In this document: positions 1 to 6,542 of the stretch, in pieces
Numbering within the stretch: the stretch's first letter is position 1
How the letters are laid out: each line of letters begins with the position of its first letter
NCBI GenBank assembly: GCA_946221825.1
Contig: CAMINA010000022.1
Location: forward strand, 1-13,740
Direction of reading: 5' to 3'
DNA length: 13,740 nt
Source: an uncultured Nesterenkonia sp.
GTDB taxonomy: Bacteria; Actinomycetota; Actinomycetes; Actinomycetales; Micrococcaceae
Notes under the pieces: model-generated
What the model saw: only the letters and a program-made list of their open reading frames with translations
Databases searched by the model: none
What the model was told of the DNA's origin: nothing
Program-made: the position numbers and the translations under genes

Positions 1-1650
1 GGTCCGGTTCTGCAGATCGCCCAGGACACCGACTACATGGAGGACCTCGCCGCCCAGGACGAGGAGCTCGAGGGCACCGCCGACCAGGACGAGCAGGCCT
101 CCCCGGATGAGGAAGACGCAGCTCAGGAGGACGGCGAGGACGGCTCCGCCGAGGATGACGGGGAAGCTGCCCAGCCGGAGGACTTCCCTGAGCCGGAGGC
201 CGAGCCCCAGGACAATTCGGATCCGAACTGGGTCACCCAGGAGCTGGCTGCGGACTTCGAGAACTACACCTGTTCCCGCGACGTCAGCCTGGAGGAGCGC
301 GCCGCCGCTGACCCGGAGGAACCGTTGATCGCCTGTGATCCCGCCAGCGGCATGAAGTATCTGCTGGGCCCGGTGGATGTGCCCGGCACTCACATCGACG
401 ACGCCGACTTCGGCATGGAGCAGACCGGCCAGGGCATCTCCACCGGAGGCTGGGCGGTCAACCTGAGCTTCGACGCCGAAGGGCGGGAGGAGTTCGCAGA
501 CTCCTCCACCCGACTGAATGCCCTCGAGGGTGAGCGCAACCAGTTCGCGATCATGCTGGACGGCCAGGTCATCTCCGCGCCGAGCATGAACGCGCCCATC
601 ACCGACGGCAACGCCCAGATCACCGGCAACTTCACCGAGGAGGAGGCACGGAACCTCTCGGAGCAGCTGCGCTACGGCTCGCTGCCGATCAGCTTCGACA
701 TCGAGTCCGAGGAGCAGATCTCCGCGACCCTCGGTGAGGATCAGCTGCGCATGGGCCTGCTCGCCGGTGTGATCGGCCTGGCTCTGACCGCTGCCTATGC
801 ACTCTTCCAGTACCGCGCACTCGGTCTGGTCACCATCACCTCATTGGTGGTCGCCGGTCTGCTGACCTGGTGGGCGATCGCACTGCTCGGCTGGTCCGAG
901 GGCTACCGGCTCTCTCTGGCCGGCATCGCCGGACTGATCGTCTCCATCGGCCTGACTGCGGACTCCTTCATCGTCTACTTCGAGCGTGTGAAGGATGAGC
1001 TCCGAGAAGGCAGATCCCTGGCCGGTGCAGTGGAGTCCGGTTGGTCCCGTGCGCGCCGCACCATCCTGGCCTCCAAAGCCGTGAACATCATCGCGGCCGT
1101 CGTGCTCTATCTCGTGGCTGTGGGCAATGTGCGAGGCTTCGCGTTCACCCTCGGCCTGACGGCCGTCATCGACGTCATCCTGGTCTTCCTGTTCACCCAT
1201 CCGCTGATGCAGATCCTGGCCCGCAGAAAGTTCTTCGCGGCAGGCAGACGCTTCTCGGGGCTCTCGGAGAAGGAACTGGGAGTGGACGTCCTCTACCGTG
1301 GGCAGGGTCGTTTCGCACGACGGCAGGTCGTCGACTCCGACCCCGCCGCGGTGGGCGCGGCCACTCCTGAGGAGAGCGAGGCTGAAGCCGAAGACACCGA
1401 GGACGGAGCGCTGTCGCAGACCGCCGAAGCGGCCTCTGAATCAACTGCCTCAGAGCACGCCCAGCAGCGCCGCCGTCGCGGAGAACATGCGAAGGCCGAC
1501 CGCATCGAAGCCGTTCCCGACATCTCAGATGCGGAATGGGCCACGATGACCATCGCCGAACGCCGCAAGGCTCGCGAAGAGGCTGCTCGCAAGCAGGCTG
1601 AGGCCGCATCCGGCGACGACGAGGCCCACGAGGAAGAGGAGGCCCGCTGA
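1..1650 (+). CDS. secD: Protein translocase subunit SecD (5' end missing)
   Basis: SecD pairs with SecF in the membrane and uses the proton-motive force to help SecYEG finish export of unfolded proteins. The frame is open to base 1, so the gene starts outside the window; the ATG at 37 is internal. Visible parts in order: a very acidic stretch (about 37-231; 28 Asp/Glu in 65 residues, no Lys/Arg), the end of the extracytoplasmic P1 domain with QVISAPSMNAPIT (from 568), five hydrophobic helices (about 751-810, 817-888, 904-975, 1069-1122, 1138-1209), and a long charged cytoplasmic tail (about 1250-1650) ending in an Ala/Glu/Arg-rich, probably coiled-coil segment. The conserved SecD/SecF helix region reads GLTADSFIVYFERVKDELREG (from 949), the actinobacterial version. 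The TGA shares one base with the secF ATG, which indicates an operon. Identification is firm; the missing N-terminus should hold TM1 and most of P1. Confidence 0.96.
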   Translation, partial: GPVLQIAQDTDYMEDLAAQDEELEGTADQDEQASPDEEDAAQEDGEDGSAEDDGEAAQPEDFPEPEAEPQDNSDPNWVTQELAADFENYTCSRDVSLEERAAADPEEPLIACDPASGMKYLLGPVDVPGTHIDDADFGMEQTGQGISTGGWAVNLSFDAEGREEFADSSTRLNALEGERNQFAIMLDGQVISAPSMNAPITDGNAQITGNFTEEEARNLSEQLRYGSLPISFDIESEEQISATLGEDQLRMGLLAGVIGLALTAAYALFQYRALGLVTITSLVVAGLLTWWAIALLGWSEGYRLSLAGIAGLIVSIGLTADSFIVYFERVKDELREGRSLAGAVESGWSRARRTILASKAVNIIAAVVLYLVAVGNVRGFAFTLGLTAVIDVILVFLFTHPLMQILARRKFFAAGRRFSGLSEKELGVDVLYRGQGRFARRQVVDSDPAAVGAATPEESEAEAEDTEDGALSQTAEAASESTASEHAQQRRRRGEHAKADRIEAVPDISDAEWATMTIAERRKAREEAARKQAEAASGDDEAHEEEEAR

Positions 1651-2861
1651 TGGCAGCAGGATTCGCCAAGGCCGGCAACCAGCTCTACACCGGTGAGCGG
1701 GCGTACCCGTTCATCCAGAAGTCCAAGCTGTGGTTCGGCCTGGCCGGACTGATCGTTCTGATCTCCGTGGCCATCCCGTTCCTCCGCGGCGGCTTCAATC
1801 TCGGGATCGAATTCACCGGAGGTTCCGAGTTCACCGTCTCGCAGACGGAGGACACCGACATCAGCATCGGTGAGGATGTGGTCTCGGAGATCACCGATCA
1901 GGAGGCCACCGTCACCAACGTGGGCCCCGGTACGGTACGGGTTCAGACCGAGGAGCTCAGCGACACCGAGACCCTCGAGGTGGCTGAGGGGCTGGCTGAG
2001 GGCTACGGCGTGAGCTCCGACCAGGTCTCCTCGACCTTCATCGGTCCGGTCTGGGGCGAGCACGTCTCGGAACAGATGATGCTCGGCCTGGTCATCTTCG
2101 TCGTCCTGGTGGCCCTGTATATGGCCTTCTACTTCAGGACCTGGAAGATGTCGTTGGCCGCGATCGCCGGACTGGGCTTCGTGGTGGTCACGACTGTGGG
2201 CGTCTACGGGGCCACTGACTTCGAGGTCACGCCCAGCGCCATCATCGGCTTCCTGACGATCCTCTCCTATGCCCTGTACGACACGATGGTGGTCTTCGAC
2301 AAGATCCGAGAGAATCTGGATCCCTTGGAGAGACAGTACGACCAGACGTTCACCGAACGGACCAACCTGGCGGTCAACCAGACGCTGGTGCGTTCGGTCA
2401 ACACCTCTGTGGTCGGCATTCTGCCGGTGGGCTCCATCCTGTTCATCGGCTCCTGGCTGCTGGGCGCCGGCACCCTGCGCGACATCGCGCTCTCGCTCTT
2501 CGTCGGCATCATCGTGGGCACTGTGGCCACCCTCTTCGTGCAGGCACCGCTGTATGCGCTGATCCGCCGGGGCGACTATGTCGAGCACACCCGAGAGGTC
2601 CTCGCCCTGCGCCAGGAGCGTTTCAGCCTGGCGGGCATGACCCCAGTGGTCACGGCCTCCGGGACCCCGCTGCAGGACGGCAGGCCCGTCGCATTCCCGC
2701 CGCTTCCTGAGCCTGAGGAGGACGAGGACGAGCAGGAGGAGCAGGACCAGTGGCAGCTGGTGATCCAGAGCTCCGACCCCTCGGCAGTGCCCGTGGAATC
2801 ATCCGCCCCCGAGGAACCGGGAGAGGACACCAGATCTGGCTCGCCGCGGGAATCTTCGTAA
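1650..2861 (+). CDS. secF: Protein translocase subunit SecF
   Basis: Partner of SecD in the SecDF proton-driven export complex in the cytoplasmic membrane. It has 403 residues: TM1 at about 27-46, then the SecF signature around residues 49-59 (FNLGIEFTGGS), an extracytoplasmic domain to about 140, and five more helices (about 144-162, 168-187, 194-215, 252-271, 278-302). The conserved core is LTILSYALYDTMVVFDKIRE (residues 202-221), in which Ser stands where many SecF proteins have Gly. After the last helix comes a tail of about 100 residues, Pro/Glu/Asp/Ser-rich and probably disordered. The ATG overlaps the secD TGA by one base. An AGGAGG at 1637-1642, inside the end of secD and 7 bases upstream, fixes this start and implies translational coupling. 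Length and topology are normal apart from the acidic tail. Confidence 0.97.
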   Translation: MAAGFAKAGNQLYTGERAYPFIQKSKLWFGLAGLIVLISVAIPFLRGGFNLGIEFTGGSEFTVSQTEDTDISIGEDVVSEITDQEATVTNVGPGTVRVQTEELSDTETLEVAEGLAEGYGVSSDQVSSTFIGPVWGEHVSEQMMLGLVIFVVLVALYMAFYFRTWKMSLAAIAGLGFVVVTTVGVYGATDFEVTPSAIIGFLTILSYALYDTMVVFDKIRENLDPLERQYDQTFTERTNLAVNQTLVRSVNTSVVGILPVGSILFIGSWLLGAGTLRDIALSLFVGIIVGTVATLFVQAPLYALIRRGDYVEHTREVLALRQERFSLAGMTPVVTASGTPLQDGRPVAFPPLPEPEEDEDEQEEQDQWQLVIQSSDPSAVPVESSAPEEPGEDTRSGSPRESS

Positions 2862-2882
2862 GGACCCTTTCGGCGTTACAAT
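2854..2882 (+). promoter_or_regulatory. Possible promoter for rel (TACAAT -10)
   Basis: TACAAT at 2877-2882, just after the secF stop, differs from the -10 consensus by one base and is AT-rich in a GC-rich background. The -35 side (about 2854-2860, CTTCGTA) is a poor match at 16-17 bp spacing. It would start transcription near 2889 and give rel its own mRNA with a leader of about 58 bases, in addition to read-through from secDF. This is inference from pattern only. Confidence 0.3.
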
Positions 2883-2946
2883 TGCGGACACACCTCGCTG
2901 GTGACCAGCTCGGTGAACAGTTTCGGAAGGAAGTAGGTCCGCACTG

Positions 2947-5301
2947 GTGAATGACGCGTCCGCCCAGGCTGTCTCGCACTCGGCTGCCACGCCACCGTCC
3001 CCGCCGGTGACGCGACGAGCGCGCGCCGTCGGCGTGGTGGGGGACTCCGCGGACGGGGAGTCCCCGCTGCTGGAGCCGCTGGTGCGGGCCGTGCGCTCCA
3101 GCGGCAGTGAAGAGGACCTCCCGCTGATCCGGCGAGCCTTCGAAGTCGCTGAATTCCATCACCGTGATCAGAAGCGCAAGAGCGGCGACCCCTACATCAC
3201 TCATCCGGTCGCAGTCGCCACGATCCTGGCGGAACTGGGCCTCAACGGCTCAACGCTGGCGGCCGCGCTCCTCCACGACACAGTGGAGGACACCGAATAC
3301 AGCCTGGACCAGCTGACCGCTGACTTCGACGAAGAGATCGCCCTGCTGGTCGATGGCGTCACCAAGCTGGACAAGCTCAAGTTCGGTGACGCCGCACAGG
3401 CCGAGACGGTGCGCAAGATGGTTCTGGCGATGGCCAAGGATATCCGAGTGCTGATGATCAAGCTGGCAGACCGGCTGCACAATGCTCGGACGTGGCGCTA
3501 CGTGCCTGCGGAGAAGAGTGCCAAGAAGGCCAAGGAGACACTGGAGATCTTCTCTCCGCTGGCTCATCGACTGGGCATGAACACCATCAAATGGGAACTC
3601 GAGGACCTCTCCTTCGCGGCCCTGTATCCCAAGGTGTACGAGGAGATCGTCCGCTTGGTGGGGGAGCGGACCCCGCAGCGCGAGAAGTTCCTCTCTGAAG
3701 TGCGTCAGACGATCGCCGATGACCTCAACGGTGCCAGCCTCGCGGCAACGATCACCGGTCGGCCCAAGCACTACTACTCCATCTACCAGAAGATGATCGT
3801 CCGGGGTAAGGACTTCGACGACATCCATGACCTGATGGGCGTGCGTGTGCTGGTTGACTCCGTCCGGGACTGCTACGCCGCACTGGGGACGCTGCACGCG
3901 CGATGGAACCCGCTGCCGGGCCGGTTCAAGGACTACATCGCGATGCCGAAGTACAACATGTACCAGTCGTTGCACACCACAGTGATCGGACCCCAGGGGA
4001 AGCCGGTCGAGATCCAGATCCGCACCTACGAGATGCACCGGCGCGCAGAGTACGGCGTGGCGGCGCATTGGAAGTATAAGCAGAAGGCTCCTCAGGACGG
4101 CAGCGTGCCGGAGGTCACCGCCGAAAGCGCCTCGACGGCAGGAGCCACTACCCAGCAGTCCCAGGCCACCGAGGACATCGGCTGGCTCCGGTCTCTGGTG
4201 GACTGGCAGTCCGAGACCAAGGATCCGGACGAGTTCCTGGACTCGCTGCGCTATGAGATCAACGCCAAAGAGGTCTTCGTCTATACGCCCAAGGGCGAGG
4301 TCATGGCACTTCCCGCTGGGTCGACTCCGGTGGACTTCGCGTATTCCATCCATACCGACGTCGGTCACCGGACCATCGGCGCGCGTGTCAACGGCAAACT
4401 CGTCCCGCTGAACTCTGAGCTTCAGCACGGTGATTGGGTGGAGATCTTCACCTCCAAGGCAGAGAGCGCCGGGCCGAGCAGCGACTGGCAGCAGTTCGTC
4501 AAGAGTGCCAGGGCACGCAATAAGATCCGCCAGTGGTTCAGCAAAGAACGTCGTGAAGAGGCTGTCGAGCGCGGCAAAGATGATCTCACCAAGGCCATCC
4601 GTCGTTCCAACCTCCCACTGCAGAAGGTGATGAACCCGGACGTCCTCACTGAGGTCGCCCAGCAGCTGCACTATCCGGACATCTCCGGACTCTACGCGGG
4701 CATCGGGGACAGCCATGTCTCCACCCAGAACGTCATCGAGCACCTCACCGCCCTCTTCGAGCCCGAGGAGGAAGAGTCCGAGGAGCATGACACCACTCCG
4801 ATCACCAAGCCCAGCTCCGCCCCCAGCCAGTATTCCGACGCCGGTGTGATCGTCCGCGGCGCCGGCAACGTCCTGGTCAAGCTGGCCCGCTGCTGCACCC
4901 CCGTGCCGCCGGATGAGATCGAAGGGTTCGTCACCCGCGGTCAGGGTGTCTCGGTCCACCGGTCGGGCTGCCGGAACGTCAATCAGCTGCGGGACCAGCC
5001 CGGACGTCTGGTGGAGGTTGAGTGGGCGCCCACCAAGTCCTCGGTCTTCCTGGTGGAGATCCAGGTGGAGGCTCTGGACCGCAAGTCGCTGCTCTCCGAT
5101 GTCACGCGCGTGCTGGCCGAGTCCCAGGTCAACATTCTCTCAGCCAGCGTGCAGACCTCTCGGGACCGCGTGGCCATCTCCCGCTTCTCCTTCGAGATGG
5201 GCGATCCGCGCTATCTCAATCATGTGTTGAACTCTGTGCGACGCATCGACGGCGTCTACGACGTGTACAGGACAGTCGGCAAGCGCCGCGAGACGGAATG
5301 A
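2947..5301 (+). CDS. rel: Bifunctional (p)ppGpp synthetase/hydrolase Rel
   Basis: Makes (p)ppGpp from ATP and GDP/GTP when uncharged tRNA stalls ribosomes, and hydrolyses it in good times; it is the central stringent-response enzyme. The 784 residues show the full long-RSH architecture. The HD hydrolase domain carries HDTVED at 110-115 and LADRLHNART at 173-182. The synthetase domain carries RFKD at 326-329 (the RXKD signature of bifunctional enzymes) and YQSLHTT at 339-345. A TGS domain runs from about 441, a zinc-finger-like domain has RCCTPV around 648 plus a downstream His and Cys, and a C-terminal ACT domain spans about 700-776. All catalytic motifs are intact, so both activities are expected. 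I chose GTG 2947; an AAGGAAG lies 13 bases upstream, a rather long spacing. An in-frame GTG at 3007 has no ribosome site. It follows secF, a common actinobacterial order, without an apt gene between them. Its 3' end overlaps the convergent gene by 46 bp. Confidence 0.97.
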   Translation: MNDASAQAVSHSAATPPSPPVTRRARAVGVVGDSADGESPLLEPLVRAVRSSGSEEDLPLIRRAFEVAEFHHRDQKRKSGDPYITHPVAVATILAELGLNGSTLAAALLHDTVEDTEYSLDQLTADFDEEIALLVDGVTKLDKLKFGDAAQAETVRKMVLAMAKDIRVLMIKLADRLHNARTWRYVPAEKSAKKAKETLEIFSPLAHRLGMNTIKWELEDLSFAALYPKVYEEIVRLVGERTPQREKFLSEVRQTIADDLNGASLAATITGRPKHYYSIYQKMIVRGKDFDDIHDLMGVRVLVDSVRDCYAALGTLHARWNPLPGRFKDYIAMPKYNMYQSLHTTVIGPQGKPVEIQIRTYEMHRRAEYGVAAHWKYKQKAPQDGSVPEVTAESASTAGATTQQSQATEDIGWLRSLVDWQSETKDPDEFLDSLRYEINAKEVFVYTPKGEVMALPAGSTPVDFAYSIHTDVGHRTIGARVNGKLVPLNSELQHGDWVEIFTSKAESAGPSSDWQQFVKSARARNKIRQWFSKERREEAVERGKDDLTKAIRRSNLPLQKVMNPDVLTEVAQQLHYPDISGLYAGIGDSHVSTQNVIEHLTALFEPEEEESEEHDTTPITKPSSAPSQYSDAGVIVRGAGNVLVKLARCCTPVPPDEIEGFVTRGQGVSVHRSGCRNVNQLRDQPGRLVEVEWAPTKSSVFLVEIQVEALDRKSLLSDVTRVLAESQVNILSASVQTSRDRVAISRFSFEMGDPRYLNHVLNSVRRIDGVYDVYRTVGKRRETE

Positions 5302-6026
5302 TCCAGCGCCTCCAGGATGCACCGGCGGTGCTCGGGGGTAGGGCGACTGCGGTGGTAGCTGCGGGCACGCACAGCCATGATCTCCTCGGCGATCGTCTCC
5401 AGGTCGTTGCCGCGGGCCTGCAGGTGGCTGAGCAGACGGCCCAGCGTCTCCACCCGACGTGTCCAGGCGGCTACGTCGGCGTCGTGGAGGGCCTCGACAT
5501 GCTCATCGGGTTTCCATGAGGCCGTGCGCCGCGGCCAGTAGCTGACCTCGGTGCGGAAGAAGGCCTGCTGCTGCAAGGCTCTGTCGACTGCACCCCGGCT
5601 GCCCACTGTACCGACCCCGAGGAACAGGTCCACCGCTGTGCGCAGGGCGGTCGTGACCGGCAGATGGTCGATCCCGGTGACCTCCGACTCCAAGAGGGTC
5701 ACCTGGTGGATCTGGCGCTGCAGGTCCATGCGTGGCCGTTGCCGCAGGAACCCTTCGGTGCAGAGTGTCAGACGCTCTGGAGCCGGAGATCCCAGGTGGA
5801 TCCACGCAGCAGTCTCTCCGCAGACTGCGGCACCGGGTGCTGTCCTTCTCAGCAGCAGGCGCAGGGCGCGGGCACGCAGAGCTGCGGTGTCCGGCACGTG
5901 GGCAACGGCGTAGACCTCGGCGAGCACATGCCGCAGAGCTCCCTCCTTGGCCATGATCTGCAGCTCCTCAGAACGAAACGGCCCGCCGGGGCGGTACAGA
6001 TCTCTGAAGGGCTCAGTGTCGGTCAT
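5256..6026 (-). CDS. AbiEi-like (type IV antitoxin family) winged-helix protein, solitary
   Basis: Protein of 256 residues resembling the actinobacterial group annotated as type IV toxin-antitoxin AbiEi-family antitoxin domain proteins. The resemblance is recalled from family pattern, not searched. Visible: an N-terminal start like that of the family (YRPGGPFRSEELQIMAKEGA), then a winged-helix-like first ~50 residues, a central GETAAWIHLGSP segment matching the family's AAWLHG-type motif, and VTTALRTAVDLFLGVG matching its VT-PLRTALDLA motif. The C-terminal third is helical and charged, with no recognised domain. No signal peptide or membrane helix. In AbiE systems AbiEi represses the operon and antagonises the AbiEii nucleotidyltransferase toxin; no such toxin is present in this window, so the function is unknown and may simply be DNA binding. 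It lies 39 bases after ruvX on the same strand and could be co-transcribed with alaS-ruvX. The ATG has only a GGGAG one base upstream, too close for a normal ribosome site. Confidence 0.75.
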   Translation of the reverse strand: MTDTEPFRDLYRPGGPFRSEELQIMAKEGALRHVLAEVYAVAHVPDTAALRARALRLLLRRTAPGAAVCGETAAWIHLGSPAPERLTLCTEGFLRQRPRMDLQRQIHQVTLLESEVTGIDHLPVTTALRTAVDLFLGVGTVGSRGAVDRALQQQAFFRTEVSYWPRRTASWKPDEHVEALHDADVAAWTRRVETLGRLLSHLQARGNDLETIAEEIMAVRARSYHRSRPTPEHRRCILEALDHSVSRRLPTVLYTS

Positions 6027-6065
6027 GCTCCCAGCATGACGCAGATCCCGCGGCGGCGCCTACGG

Positions 6066-6542
6066 CTATCCACAGGCTCGGCCGGGCTCGACACCCTGAG
6101 TGCGACGGATCTCCAGCGCATGCTCGAGGATCTCGACGGCGGCCGCCTGATCGATCCGGTCACGTTGGTCTTTGGACTGCACACCGGAAGCACGCATCTT
6201 ATCTGCCGCCGAGACGGTGGAGAGCCGCTCGTCGACCAGACGCACCTCCGCCTGCAGCTCGGCCTGCGCCAGGCGCTCAGAGAGCGCCTGGGCATAGTCA
6301 CGCGCCTTCTGCGTGGAGGGAGTCTCCGCGCCGGAGAGAGACAGGGGAAGACCGACATAGACGAAGGTCACGGACCGATCGGCCACGATCTTGGTGAGCA
6401 TCCGCAGGTCCGATCCCTTGTTCGGGTCTCGGCGCAGCGTCATCACCGGCGTGGCCAGGAGCGCGTAGGGGTCAGTGGCGGCCAGCCCGACGCGAGCCTC
6501 ACCCACGTCGACTCCGAGCCTGACTCCGGGACGCTGCGGCAT
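6066..6542 (-). CDS. ruvX: RuvX/YqgF-type RNase H-fold nuclease (putative Holliday junction resolvase)
   Basis: Small (158-residue) RNase H-fold nuclease of the YqgF/RuvX family, credited with Holliday-junction resolution and, in E. coli, with pre-16S rRNA 5'-end processing. Diagnostic motifs are all present: GVDVGEARVGLA near the N-terminus with catalytic Asp12, VGLPLSLSG (63-71), VDERLST with Glu105, and RDRIDQAAAVEILE with Asp131. This gives the expected three-acid active site, and the length is normal for the family. The ATG at 6542 shares one base with the alaS TGA, so translation is probably coupled to alaS; alaS-ruvX is the usual actinobacterial order. What usually follows (mltG, then aro genes) is absent here and replaced by the AbiEi-like gene. 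Confidence 0.95.
   Translation of the reverse strand: MPQRPGVRLGVDVGEARVGLAATDPYALLATPVMTLRRDPNKGSDLRMLTKIVADRSVTFVYVGLPLSLSGAETPSTQKARDYAQALSERLAQAELQAEVRLVDERLSTVSAADKMRASGVQSKDQRDRIDQAAAVEILEHALEIRRTQGVEPGRACG

Noticed and set aside
1293..2588. Open frame of 431 codons on the minus strand across the secD/secF junction
   Set aside because: Antisense to two firmly identified genes; His/Asp/Gly-rich low-complexity product without domains.
3250..4959. Long open frame (569 codons) on the minus strand, antisense to rel
   Set aside because: It mirrors a complete, well-conserved rel gene. Its composition (Val/Asp/His/Gly-rich) is typical of antisense frames in GC-rich DNA and shows no domain.
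6066..6074. CTATCCACA resembling a DnaA box at the ruvX stop
   Set aside because: Single site with a mismatch, partly inside coding sequence; expected by chance.
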